From positions 62,001 through 126,000 of the forward strand of contig JAIRVF010000059.1 in assembly GCA_031254035.1 (NCBI GenBank): 64,000 bases of DNA, written 5' to 3'. The notes beneath the pieces are model-generated. The model did no database searches. It saw nothing but the letters and a program-made list of their open reading frames with translations, and was not told the DNA's origin. Positions 7,386-14,772 of this stretch are shown here, piece after piece. Every line of letters starts with the position of its first letter. Positions within the stretch are counted from its first letter, which is position 1. Source of the stretch: Paenibacillus sp. (GTDB lineage: Bacteria > Bacillota > Bacilli > Paenibacillales > Paenibacillaceae). Position numbers and translations under genes: made by a program.

Positions 7386-8666
7386 TCACATTAAATATCT
7401 GAAATATACATATACGCTGGATATAATAACGGACAGAATCATAATCGGGAAACCATATTTCATAAATGTGGTAAATTTCAGCGGGTATCCTTCTTTGCCA
7501 GCCATTCCGGCGACAATTAGGTTGGCACTGGCGCCAATCAGTGTACCGTTTCCGCCGAGGCAGGCGCCGAGCGCAAGACTCCACCATAAAGGCTCCAAAT
7601 TGCTTACCCCCATGTTGCCCATATCCTGTATCATCGGAATCATCGTGGCCACAAACGGAATATTGTCGACAAAGGCGGAAGCGATGGCACTCATCCACAA
7701 AATCAGCATTGAGGTGGAAGTTACGTTGCCACCAGTGAGCCCCACAGCTTTTTCTGCTAGCGTGGCAATAACACCTGTTTCGATCAGTCCGCCAACCAAT
7801 ATGAATAACCCAATAAAGAAGAATATCGTAGGCCACTCGACCTTGGCGAAAGCCTCCTCCAGCATATGTTCCCCAGTCATCAGCAGAAGCAGGAATGCTC
7901 CGGCCAAGGCGACCGTGGCGGATTCAAGATGAACCAGCTGGTGAATAAAGAATCCGATGATGGTCAGACCAAGTATCGTCAGACATTTAACCAACAGCTT
8001 TTTGTCAGTCAAAAGCTCTTTTTCATCCAGATCCATAATGCCTTGCATTAGCTCCGGCGTGGTTTTGATCTGTTTGCGAAAGAGAAGGATAAAAATTGGA
8101 ATCAGGATAACGAGAATAAGCATAACAATCGGCGTCAGATTTTGGATAAAAGCCATAAACGTCATTTCCTTAACGGCGCTCCCGATCATAATGTTCGGCG
8201 GATCACCGATTAATGTTGCTGTGCCGCCAACATTGGAAGCGATGATCTGCACGATAAGAAAAGGCAGCGGATTGACACGAAGCTGTCGTGTAATACTAAA
8301 GGTAACAGGTACCATCAGCAGCACGGTGGTCACGTTGTCCAGAAAAGCCGACCCAAGCGCCGTTAGCAGCATTAACGCAATCAGGATGGCCAGCGGTCGG
8401 CCCTTGGCTTTTTTCGCTGCCCATACGGCGATAAATTTGAACAGTCCCGTTTCTGCGGTAATGTTTACAATAATCATCATTCCGATCAACAGACCGAGTG
8501 TATTGAAGTCAATATGATGGATAGCTTTTTCCTGGCTAAGAATTCCCAAGATCACCATTAGTGCTCCGCCAATCATGGCAATAATCGTACGGTGGATTTT
8601 CTCCGAGATAATAAGAGCGTAAGCAATTAAAAAAATGCCAATAGCTAAAATTGTTTGTAGTTCCAT
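7386..8666 (-). CDS. ArsB/NhaD-type membrane transporter
   Basis: A 426-residue polytopic transporter of the ion transporter superfamily that includes ArsB, NhaD and the P-protein. There are about 11-12 hydrophobic segments and the internal repeat typical of the fold: FLDNVTTVLLMVPV with GTATLIGDPPNIMIG in the first half, and AFVDNIPFVATMIPM with GNGTLIGASANLIVAG in the second. These paired DN and T/S-x-x-G loops form the substrate site in relatives. Likely substrates are anions or Na+/H+, and sequence does not decide. The ATG at 8666 has GGGGAGG upstream. The long leader with a strong hairpin terminator implies premature-termination control. Confidence 0.85.
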   Translation of the reverse strand: MELQTILAIGIFLIAYALIISEKIHRTIIAMIGGALMVILGILSQEKAIHHIDFNTLGLLIGMMIIVNITAETGLFKFIAVWAAKKAKGRPLAILIALMLLTALGSAFLDNVTTVLLMVPVTFSITRQLRVNPLPFLIVQIIASNVGGTATLIGDPPNIMIGSAVKEMTFMAFIQNLTPIVMLILVILIPIFILLFRKQIKTTPELMQGIMDLDEKELLTDKKLLVKCLTILGLTIIGFFIHQLVHLESATVALAGAFLLLLMTGEHMLEEAFAKVEWPTIFFFIGLFILVGGLIETGVIATLAEKAVGLTGGNVTSTSMLILWMSAIASAFVDNIPFVATMIPMIQDMGNMGVSNLEPLWWSLALGACLGGNGTLIGASANLIVAGMAGKEGYPLKFTTFMKYGFPIMILSVIISSVYVYFRYLM

Positions 8667-8730
8667 AGGTACCTCCCCGTTTTCTTCTTAGATGTCCTGT
8701 AACTATAGAATTAGCTGCAATCCATGTTCC

Positions 8731-8828
8731 AATTCCTCCTTTACTTCAGGAGGGAATTACCACATGCGGATTCCAGGAAGGACGAGTAGGCAAAAAAAGA
8801 TAAAAGGAGCCCGCACGTGGCAGACTCC
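8731..8828 (-). promoter_or_regulatory. transporter leader with internal terminator and second hairpin
   Basis: Reading the minus strand, GGAGTCTGC (8828-8820) pairs with GCGGGCTCC (8814-8806) around a 5-nt loop and is followed by TTTT, three bases and seven Ts (8805-8792), a convincing intrinsic terminator 125 nt before the transporter start. A second hairpin, AATTCC/GGAATT with TCCT/AGGA (8758-8731), follows. The 60-70 nt between the promoter and the terminator could hold a ligand-sensing fold, but I recognise no known riboswitch. Confidence 0.6.
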
Positions 8829-8897
8829 TCCAAATGTATTCTATGCGATTAGAAGCAAATTACCCTTGTGGAAGGGAATGTGAAACGATTTAAAGTC

Positions 8898-8926
8898 ATT
8901 ATAAGGTCTTCGCGCCGGATTGTAAA
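8898..8926 (-). promoter_or_regulatory. sigma-A promoter of the transporter gene
   Basis: On the minus strand TTTACA (8926-8921) and TATAAT (8903-8898) are separated by exactly 17 nt. The leader from here to the start codon is about 225 nt. Confidence 0.8.
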
Positions 8927-8993
8927 GAAAAGCTGTATCCCAATATCGCCAAACCAGTCAATGGTTAGAGGGACATGCTGAAGATTTAAAGGC

Positions 8994-9022
8994 TTGACAT
9001 CGATGAAATATATTGTTAAATT
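8994..9022 (+). promoter_or_regulatory. sigma-A promoter of the MutS2-like gene
   Basis: TTGACA (8994-8999) and TAAATT (9017-9022) are 17 nt apart. Transcription would begin near 9029, about 25 nt before the 7-codon leader ORF and about 527 nt before the MutS2-like start. Confidence 0.8.
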
Positions 9023-9053
9023 TACCCTATCCTAAACCAAGGGAGAGATTTTG

Positions 9054-9077
9054 ATGACGGTGGTTGTTCTTAACTAA
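9054..9077 (+). CDS. 7-codon leader peptide MTVVVLN
   Basis: ATG ACG GTG GTT GTT CTT AAC TAA follows a strong AAGGGAGAG ribosome site by about 7 nt. The last codons and the stop form one arm of an 11-bp long-range pairing (9066-9076 with 9225-9235). A ribosome held at or near the stop would therefore change the fold of the whole leader. Short hydrophobic peptides of this sort precede several antibiotic-induced genes in Bacillota. The role here is inferred from position. Confidence 0.6.
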   Translation: MTVVVLN

Positions 9078-9335
9078 TCAAATTCCATATCGGACCGCAG
9101 GAAAGAAGCAGGCGAAAGCTGGCCTTAAGAGGCAGCTTTGTTTTCCTACGCCTTTCCGGCAGATGCGAATTGTTTGGCTGTACTTTTAGTATGGCTTGGC
9201 ACTGATTCTGCACGGTCTTGGAAATAGTTAAGAACACGCGAAGCATCAAACGGCACCTTGGTTGCTGTTTTATTCTTTGTTTATCCATAAAGGAAGCCCC
9301 ACCCGTTGTGAATCTGGCTTGGGGGACCTTATGAG

Positions 9336-9362
9336 AACCGTGCTCTTGTAGCACGGTTTTTT
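9336..9362 (+). terminator. first intrinsic terminator in MutS2-like leader
   Basis: Perfect 9-bp stem AACCGTGCT/AGCACGGTT, loop CTTGT, then a T run ending at 9362. It lies 194 nt before the coding start. Confidence 0.85.
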
Positions 9363-9476
9363 GGCGTATTCGGGGGAAATCCAGTTAGCCTATGCGCCAG
9401 AAGAAGGCAATGCTGCTCTATGAGGGAGCGGCATCTGTTTGAGGATAAGCAAACGACATGAAACGGCCAGAAGACA

Positions 9477-9518
9477 AGGGACAAAGAAACCGCGTATGCG
9501 TTCTTTGTCCCTTTTTTT
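9477..9518 (+). terminator. second intrinsic terminator in MutS2-like leader
   Basis: Perfect 12-bp stem AGGGACAAAGAA/TTCTTTGTCCCT with a 12-nt loop and a run of seven Ts, only about 18 nt before the AAGGAGG site of the MutS2-like gene. Read-through is needed for expression. Confidence 0.88.
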
Positions 9519-9555
9519 GTTTGGACATACAAATACAAGGAGGTTCTTGAAACCA

Positions 9556-11616
9556 ATGGACAACATCACACTGAGCATGCTGGAGTATGACAAATTAAAA
9601 GAAAGCCTGCGTGAGTACGCGGTATCCTATGCAGGCAGGATGCATATTGAGGACCTTGCGCCAGGGGCCCGTCTGCGGGTCATTGAAGCTGCACTGACGG
9701 AGACTGCGGAGGCAAAGGAAATGCTCGACAAGGGGGCAAGTATCCCGTTGCCTTCACTGGAAGGAATCGACCGCATCGTCTCGCTACTTCATACAGGCTA
9801 CCTCTTCACCGAGCAGGATTTTTCGGCAGTCCAGACCTTTCTACACAGCTGCAGTCAACTTATAAAATACATGGCCAGCAAAAGGGAGATCGCCCCGACG
9901 GTCAGCAGCTACGCGTTATCGATGAAGGAGCTTGGGCGGCTGAAGAGCGAAATCGAGCGCTGCATCCGGTTCGGTAAAGTGGATGATCAAGCAAGCAGGC
10001 AGCTGGAGAAAGTACGAAAAAAAATCGCGGTCGTGAAGGAGCGGATTCAGAAGAAGATGAGTTCGATCATGTCGCGGCACGGTTCAATTTTGCAGGAGCA
10101 TCTGGTCAGTGTAAGGGGTGGGCGTTACGTCTTGCCGGTTAAACGGGAGTATCACAAGCAGGTGAAAGGAGCGGTGCTTGGCCAATCTACCAGCGGCCAG
10201 ACCGTGTTTGTAGAGCCGGAGGAAATCGCGTTGCTTCAAACCGAGCTTGGCATGCTAGAGGCGGATGAGGCCCGGGAAGAGGCCGTCGTGCTAGGCCAAC
10301 TTACGGGTCTGCTCGAGGATTCGAGTTCGGATCTGCTGCTCAACATCGACATAACCGGTAACTATGATTTTATATTTGCCAAAGCCAAATACGGGCGCTC
10401 CATCGGAGGCCGGACGGTTCAGCTGAATGACGAGGGATGGATCCGGCTTCGCGGCGCAAAACATCCGCTGATGCTGAAGAAGATGGTTCCGCTTCAACTG
10501 GAGATGGGTAAGGGCTACCGCTCGCTGATCATCACCGGACCGAACACGGGTGGTAAAACAGTTGCCCTCAAGACGCTTGGCCTCCTGACACTGATGGTCC
10601 AGTCCGGACTGCTGGTGCCGGTGGAGGAAGGGAGCGTGTTTGCCGTATTCGGGCAAGTCATGACGGCCATTGGGGACGGACAAAGCATTGAGCAGTCGCT
10701 CAGCACTTTCTCCGCCCAAATCCGTAGATTGACCGCCATGGTAGAAGCAGCCAATCGGTCCACGCTGCTGCTCATTGACGAGCTTGCCGCGGGAACCGAT
10801 CCGGGAGAAGGCATGTCGCTTTCCATCGCGATTTTGGAGGAATTGAACGATCGCGGCGCGATGATGATGGTAACGACCCATTTTAATGAACTGAAGGGAT
10901 TTGCCTCCCGCACATTGGGTTTTCAAAATGCCCGCATGGAGTTTGACGTGGAGAGCCTCGCACCGCTGTATCGTTTAACGATTGGCGAATCGGGCCAGAG
11001 CTATGCGATCGAGATCGCCACCAAGCTGGGTATGCCTTCCGGCATTATCGGGCGGTCACGCCAAATATTCCAAAGCCATAAGCCGCAATTGTATGGGCCG
11101 GAGATGAAAATGGACTTGAAGGTAGAAACCGACACCGATGCTAGAACCGAATCCGAACCCGACACCGAAACAGGCGTCCAAACCGATATCGACACTCAAT
11201 CTGAAGCTCAAACCAACACTAACACCGAAATAAAGATGGGTGCAGACTCGTTAAAGCTTGGACCGGAACAGAGGGAGCAGTCACATGAGACCGGGATGGC
11301 GGCTGAAGATGAGCCCATGGCCAAGCCGCGGCGGCTTGAGGTTGGAGACGCAGTATTTGTTAGCTCGCTGCAGCGTATGGGCGTTGTTTATCAAGAGGAG
11401 GATGCCAAAGGCATGGTCGGTGTGATGATTCAGAAGCAGAAGCTAAAGATTAACCAGAAGCGGCTTAAGCTGTATATCGAGAAAGGCAATCTCTATCCTG
11501 AGGATTATGATTACGACATTATTTTTGAAAGCAAAGAGAACCGCAAAAAGAGCAAGTTGATGCAGCGGAAGCATGTGGAGGGTTTAAGCATCATACGCAA
11601 GCCGGAGGATAATTAG
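9556..11616 (+). CDS. mutS2: MutS2-family ATPase lacking the Smr domain
   Basis: A 686-residue MutS2-type protein. The N-terminal and helical lever/clamp regions (about residues 1-290) include the family segment VKREYHKQVKGAVLGQSTSGQT. The ABC-type ATPase domain follows with Walker A GPNTGGKT (about residue 326), the SIEQSLSTFSAQ region and Walker B LLIDELAAGTDPGEG. After a low-complexity Asp/Thr/Glu-rich linker (about residues 520-570) there is a KOW-like segment (GDAVFVSSLQRMGVVYQ...KINQKRLKLYI), but the protein then ends: the C-terminal Smr endonuclease domain of canonical MutS2 is absent. B. subtilis MutS2 has been reported to act on collided ribosomes. Together with the attenuator-like leader, this suggests a ribosome-rescue or drug-tolerance role (inference). 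ATG 9556 is 12 nt after AAGGAGG; the upstream reading would start inside the terminator. Confidence 0.88.
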   Translation: MDNITLSMLEYDKLKESLREYAVSYAGRMHIEDLAPGARLRVIEAALTETAEAKEMLDKGASIPLPSLEGIDRIVSLLHTGYLFTEQDFSAVQTFLHSCSQLIKYMASKREIAPTVSSYALSMKELGRLKSEIERCIRFGKVDDQASRQLEKVRKKIAVVKERIQKKMSSIMSRHGSILQEHLVSVRGGRYVLPVKREYHKQVKGAVLGQSTSGQTVFVEPEEIALLQTELGMLEADEAREEAVVLGQLTGLLEDSSSDLLLNIDITGNYDFIFAKAKYGRSIGGRTVQLNDEGWIRLRGAKHPLMLKKMVPLQLEMGKGYRSLIITGPNTGGKTVALKTLGLLTLMVQSGLLVPVEEGSVFAVFGQVMTAIGDGQSIEQSLSTFSAQIRRLTAMVEAANRSTLLLIDELAAGTDPGEGMSLSIAILEELNDRGAMMMVTTHFNELKGFASRTLGFQNARMEFDVESLAPLYRLTIGESGQSYAIEIATKLGMPSGIIGRSRQIFQSHKPQLYGPEMKMDLKVETDTDARTESEPDTETGVQTDIDTQSEAQTNTNTEIKMGADSLKLGPEQREQSHETGMAAEDEPMAKPRRLEVGDAVFVSSLQRMGVVYQEEDAKGMVGVMIQKQKLKINQKRLKLYIEKGNLYPEDYDYDIIFESKENRKKSKLMQRKHVEGLSIIRKPEDN

Positions 11617-11660
11617 ATGAAGCAGAGGGCAAACGGCTAATTCTGGTGTAAAAGAGAACT

Positions 11661-11692
11661 GGTAGCTGACTTCTTTGGGGCGGCTGCCTTTT
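11661..11692 (+). terminator. terminator after MutS2-like gene
   Basis: GGTAGCTG (11661-11668) pairs fully, with two G-T wobbles, with CGGCTGCC (11681-11688), followed by TTTTCTT. Confidence 0.75.
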
Positions 11693-11774
11693 CTTAACCA
11701 ACAAGCAGATTACGCTAATGGCTCCGCTTATTGGAATACTCTCGAACCTGATATCATCCACAATTTACCTTGCA

Positions 11775-11783
11775 TGTTATAAT
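11775..11783 (+). promoter_or_regulatory. extended -10 element before sigma-VOC gene
   Basis: TGTTATAAT matches the extended -10 form TG-N-TATAAT. No good -35 is visible. It is 70-80 nt before the coding start. Confidence 0.5.
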
Positions 11784-11855
11784 AGTGGTTACTGATGCAT
11801 TACTTGCTTGTGAAATATGGAAAATAGATTTGCAATCTTCTTTATCGGAGGGAAA

Positions 11856-12827
11856 ATGACGGAGATCCATCAGCACAATGATTCTAGCTTATTAGAAACT
11901 GAACTTGTCATCGCGGCCACCCGCGGAGATGTTGAAGCTTTCGCCAAATTGGTACGAAAGTATACAAATGCGGTATGTGCAATCGCTTATGACATCCTGA
12001 GCGACTACTATCTCGCGCAAGATATCGCACAAGAATCTTTCGTGAAAGCGTTCCGTTCCCTACATAACCTTCAGCAGCCCGAACGATTCGGTAGCTGGCT
12101 GTATTCAATTACTCTTCATCTATCCATCGATTATAAGCGGTCACTGACCCGTAAATCTCGGCTGCAAGAGGAGATTGGGCAACTCTTGGAAAATGAACCA
12201 CAAACGGACGATTTGATCCTCCGCCAAGAAATGCGCCTCGATGTCAGGCAAGCGCTGCAGCAACTTGATGCAACGAGTCGTACAATCCTGTTGTCCTACT
12301 ATGTTAGTGAGATGACGATGCCTGAAATCGCCCGTATGTTCAATATGTCAGTCTCAGCAGTAGAAAGCCGGATGAGACGAAGCCGTAAACTGCTGAAGGA
12401 GAATCACTTGTCTGCTTGGGCTGGGCATTTCCGAGGACAGGAAGCTTCCGACAAGTTGGTTGTCCATGTTGTGGAGCGACTGGTCAAAAAAGTCGGCCAA
12501 TACTATATCCCTGTATTGGATCGAAGCAAAACGGCTGAATGGTTCGTCAATGTCCTGGGACTTTCGCTCGACTATAATGGGCATGTTATGCTGCCGTCGG
12601 GTCATTGTTTGTTTCTAATCGAAGTGAGCCAGGCTGTACTTCAGGAATTCGTTTCGTCAAAGCTGCCTGTAGTAGTCTTCATGATCGAGGACGAGGATCA
12701 ATTTTTCCAGACGATGGAACAACAAGGTGTTCAGATCATGCGCGAGGCAGCGCCGGGAACAGGGGAAATGCGTGTCTTCTTCTTTGATCCGGACGGCAAC
12801 CGTTATGGTGCCCTTGCGACGTTATAA
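11856..12827 (+). CDS. ECF sigma factor fused to a C-terminal VOC domain
   Basis: A 323-residue two-domain protein. Residues about 15-195 are an ECF-type sigma-70 factor: region 2 (DILSDYYLAQDIAQESFVKAF, ERFGSWLYSITLHLSIDYKR) and region 4 (DATSRTILLSYYVSEMTMPEIARMFNMSVSAVESRMRRSRKLL). Residues about 210-322 form a glyoxalase/VOC domain beginning YYIPVLDRSKTAEWFVNVLGL and ending FFFDPDGNRYG. ECF factors with added C-terminal domains usually sense without a classical anti-sigma protein, so the VOC half may be the ligand sensor (inference). The start at 11856 has GGAGG 4 nt upstream; an ATG at 11817 has no ribosome site. A separate VOC protein follows behind a candidate ECF-type promoter. Confidence 0.88.
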   Translation: MTEIHQHNDSSLLETELVIAATRGDVEAFAKLVRKYTNAVCAIAYDILSDYYLAQDIAQESFVKAFRSLHNLQQPERFGSWLYSITLHLSIDYKRSLTRKSRLQEEIGQLLENEPQTDDLILRQEMRLDVRQALQQLDATSRTILLSYYVSEMTMPEIARMFNMSVSAVESRMRRSRKLLKENHLSAWAGHFRGQEASDKLVVHVVERLVKKVGQYYIPVLDRSKTAEWFVNVLGLSLDYNGHVMLPSGHCLFLIEVSQAVLQEFVSSKLPVVVFMIEDEDQFFQTMEQQGVQIMREAAPGTGEMRVFFFDPDGNRYGALATL

Positions 12828-12842
12828 ATTTTTTTTTAGTTT

Positions 12843-12873
12843 CGTGACGGTTTGTGACTAGAGGAGTCGTCTA
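12843..12873 (+). promoter_or_regulatory. candidate ECF-type promoter before VOC gene
   Basis: CGTGACGG (12843-12850) and CGTCTA (12868-12873) are 17 nt apart. The CGTC-type -10 is typical of ECF promoters in Bacillota. It lies between the sigma-VOC gene and the VOC gene and is the natural target of that sigma factor. A TATATAAT run next to it could serve sigma-A instead. Confidence 0.55.
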
Positions 12874-12905
12874 TATAATGAAACCAGTATAGGAGGTATT
12901 AGACG

Positions 12906-13331
12906 ATGCAAAAACAATTCACAAATTCGATGCAAACGGCTAAAGCCGCAACTTCTCCGCTTGTTAAGGGAGTGTTCTGCAACTACTTGCCGGTATCGAA
13001 CCTATCCCGATCCAGAGCCTGGTATATGGAGGTGCTAGGCCTCAAGCCCTTTGATCGGAATGACAGCATCCTGATTATGGGTAGTGGGCAATGGATTTTT
13101 CTCCTTGAATCAAAGGATAGGTTAAATGCCAACTTCACGACGGATAACTGGGAAGGTAAAGATTTCGAGATGTTCTCTCTTACGTTCGAGACCGAAAATA
13201 TCGTTGGTCTCCATAAGTCGCTTCTGAACCATGGTGCAGAGGTCGAACCGATTACTGACAATGGCTCATGCGGATTACAATTCCGTTTTAAAGATCTTGA
13301 CGGTAACCGTTTCAATGTTTGGCAGAATTAA
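12906..13331 (+). CDS. VOC-family (glyoxalase-fold) protein
   Basis: A 141-residue single VOC domain starting after a short unstructured N terminus. Typical features are CNYLPVSNLSRSRAWYMEVLGLKP at the start and FRFKDLDGNRFNVWQ at the end, giving the paired beta-alpha-beta-beta-beta modules of the fold. Possible activities include glyoxalase, bleomycin-type drug binding or dioxygenase. The metal-ligand pattern does not point to one. Its fold matches the C-terminal half of the upstream sigma factor, and it sits behind a candidate ECF promoter, so the two probably form a sense-and-respond pair for the same ligand. The ATG is preceded by AGGAGG. Confidence 0.85.
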   Translation: MQKQFTNSMQTAKAATSPLVKGVFCNYLPVSNLSRSRAWYMEVLGLKPFDRNDSILIMGSGQWIFLLESKDRLNANFTTDNWEGKDFEMFSLTFETENIVGLHKSLLNHGAEVEPITDNGSCGLQFRFKDLDGNRFNVWQN

Positions 13332-13412
13332 TATGACGGGATATGTCATGAGCGAACAAACGTTGTCTAGCAAGTAGAGCAAAAGAAGGATTGATATTCG
13401 GGTGACAATAAA

Positions 13413-13458
13413 AACAGTCGCAGAGTACCGGCGGTCATATCAGTACCCTGCGACTGTT
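13413..13458 (-). terminator. terminator of the GAF-domain reductase gene
   Basis: An 11-bp stem (AACAGTCGCAG/CTGCGACTGTT) with an additional GTAC/GTAC pair. The T run lies on the minus-strand side, so it ends the minus-strand gene at 13552. It also lies downstream of the + strand VOC gene. Confidence 0.75.
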
Positions 13459-13551
13459 TGGCATGTATCGGATGAAAAGCGGAAAACTTACTTTGGGCCT
13501 CCTCGTTGGCGAGGAACCGTAGATGCCCTGATACTGGAGTATCCGACTAAG

Positions 13552-14034
13552 TTACATTGTAGAACTGATGATTTCAGCGAACTGCTCCAAAAATAGCTGC
13601 TCCTCATGATCGAAGCGTCCTTTCATAGGACTATCAATATCAAGCACGCCAAGCAGCTCCCCATTTTTGATGAGCGGAACCACGATCTCGCTATTGGCGG
13701 CCGCATCACAGGCAATATGCCCCGGAAACTCGTGCACATCGTTCACGACCATTGTTTTGCGTTCGGCGGCCGCCGTTCCGCATACGCCGCGGTTCAGAGG
13801 AATGCGGATGCAGGCAGGGAGCCCTTGGAAAGGACCGAGCACAAGCTCCTGTCCGTCATAAAGATAGAAGCCGACCCAGTTGATCTCCGTCAAAAAGCTG
13901 TTCAGTAGAGCCGAGGCGTTGGCAAGATTTGCGATGGAGCTAGGTTCATCGTGAATAAGTGATTTCAGTTGTTCCAGAACGACTGTGAACTGCTCGCTCC
14001 GGTTTCCTTCATAAGGAAGTGCTTGAAACATCAT
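13552..14034 (-). CDS. free methionine-(R)-sulfoxide reductase, GAF domain
   Basis: A 160-residue cytoplasmic GAF-domain enzyme of the fRMsr (YebR/YtsP) family, which reduces free L-methionine-(R)-sulfoxide during oxidative stress. The family region is clear: NWVGFYLYDGQELVLGPFQG, then LPACIRIPLNRGVCGTAA and FPGHIACDAAANSEIVVPL, giving three conserved cysteines in the usual catalytic positions, and LGVLDIDSP. The length matches the family. ATG 14034 follows AAAGGTGGAG; ATG 14031 is the next codon. It is monocistronic, with a dispersed repeat directly upstream. Confidence 0.92.
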   Translation of the reverse strand: MMFQALPYEGNRSEQFTVVLEQLKSLIHDEPSSIANLANASALLNSFLTEINWVGFYLYDGQELVLGPFQGLPACIRIPLNRGVCGTAAAERKTMVVNDVHEFPGHIACDAAANSEIVVPLIKNGELLGVLDIDSPMKGRFDHEEQLFLEQFAEIISSTM

Positions 14035-14050
14035 ACTCCACCTTTCTTTT

Positions 14051-14150
14051 AGAGATTGTTCAAAAAGTTAGCTTCATCCAACCTTTGAAAAACACACATC
14101 GGAAGCATATACTTTGGTGCTAAAAACCGACCTTTTTGAGCACGAACTTT
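14051..14150. repeat. dispersed repeat family B, copy 1
   Basis: Short form containing GTTCAAAAAG at one end and CTTTGGTGC...CCGACCTTTTTGAGCAC at the other, with CTTCATCCAACCTT and CGGAAGCATA between. These pieces recur at 26150-26290, 33262-33560 and 54610-54770. No ORF is present. Confidence 0.6.
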
Positions 14151-14256
14151 TAACCGATGGTTAATTATAAAAGATAGTATACAGGAATAACTTCTGAGTC
14201 AAGAAAAAGATGTGTCCCGCATATGCAGTTTATCAAATATGTAAAATTGAAGAGGG

Positions 14257-14762
14257 TGTCCCAAAAGGTGAACTGCACCCCGTCAAGTAGCGAAATTGAT
14301 GCAAAAGTGCATCAATTTACGACACAACGGTTTGATATGGATAAAAAGCTTGCGAAAGTGCAGGCTTTTTCTTTTTTCTGAGAGCAATTAGGTCATTCAT
14401 GGTCCAAAGGATGCACTTTCGCATCAATTCTACCTCCCACACCACGAAACGCCTGAAAAGGTTGCACAATCGGTAGCAATTGTACTTCGACTTCAAAACT
14501 CGAGGATAGAGAGAAACTCGAGGATAGAGAGTTCGATTTGTTCTGAAGATATAAGAAAGTATAAACTTTGGAGATCTCGCATCCTTATATCGCAAGAAAA
14601 ATTACCGCTAAACGCGGTCTGTCTTCTATGAGAATACTTCGATAACGTTTTTCTTACGCACTATATTTTTTATTAAGCATGAAAAAGCTCCCGATTACAG
14701 TAGTCGTTTTATTTATTTCACCTGTCTACCTGCCGTAAGGGGAGCATATCCCTTTTGGGACA
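14257..14762. mobile_element. non-coding element with TGTCCCAAAAGG inverted ends
   Basis: About 506 bp bounded by TGTCCCAAAAGG at 14257 and its exact reverse complement ending at 14762. Both ends continue with similar sequence (TGC followed by CCCC about 7 nt further in). Inside there is no transposase, but there are an 11-bp hairpin (AAATTGATGCA/TGCATCAATTT, 14293-14318), an AAAAAGC/GCTTTTT hairpin and a tandem duplicate of ACTCGAGGATAGAGAG (about 14498-14533). It is best explained as a MITE or the shell of a decayed insertion sequence. I could not identify a target duplication. Confidence 0.5.
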
Positions 14763-14772
14763 GTCCCATCGT

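Larger units (their letters stand above)
9029..9555 (+). promoter_or_regulatory. long attenuator-like leader of the MutS2-like gene
   Basis: About 527 nt of leader hold a 7-codon ORF and two intrinsic terminators (9336-9362 and 9477-9518). GTTCTTAACTA (9066-9076), overlapping the leader ORF's last codons and stop, is an exact complement of TAGTTAAGAAC (9225-9235). GCACGGT (9210-9216) duplicates part of the 3' arm of terminator 1 and could pair with its 5' arm (ACCGTGC, 9337-9343). TTCTTTGT (9273-9280) duplicates the 3' arm of terminator 2 and could pair with ACAAAGAA (9481-9488). Each terminator thus has a candidate antiterminator. These pairings were found by eye; their stability was not computed. 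Confidence 0.7.

Noticed and set aside
9471..9520. ACCGCG next to a GTCCC-T tract in the MutS2-like leader looks like the end of a T-box
   Set aside because: There is no UGGN antiterminator bulge upstream, ACCGCG is in the terminator loop, and no Stem I is visible. The leader-ORF model explains the region better.
9439..9555. Upstream extension of the MutS2-like reading frame by 39 codons
   Set aside because: It passes through a 12-bp terminator and lacks a ribosome site, whereas AAGGAGG precedes the ATG at 9556.
13402..13596. 64-codon ORF on the + strand after the VOC gene
   Set aside because: It runs through the terminator hairpin at 13413-13458 and into the opposite strand of the GAF-domain reductase; no ribosome site.
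14317..14595. 92-codon ORF on the minus strand inside the inverted-end element
   Set aside because: Composition is that of repeats and hairpins, there is no ribosome site and no recognisable domain, so it was not called a transposase fragment.
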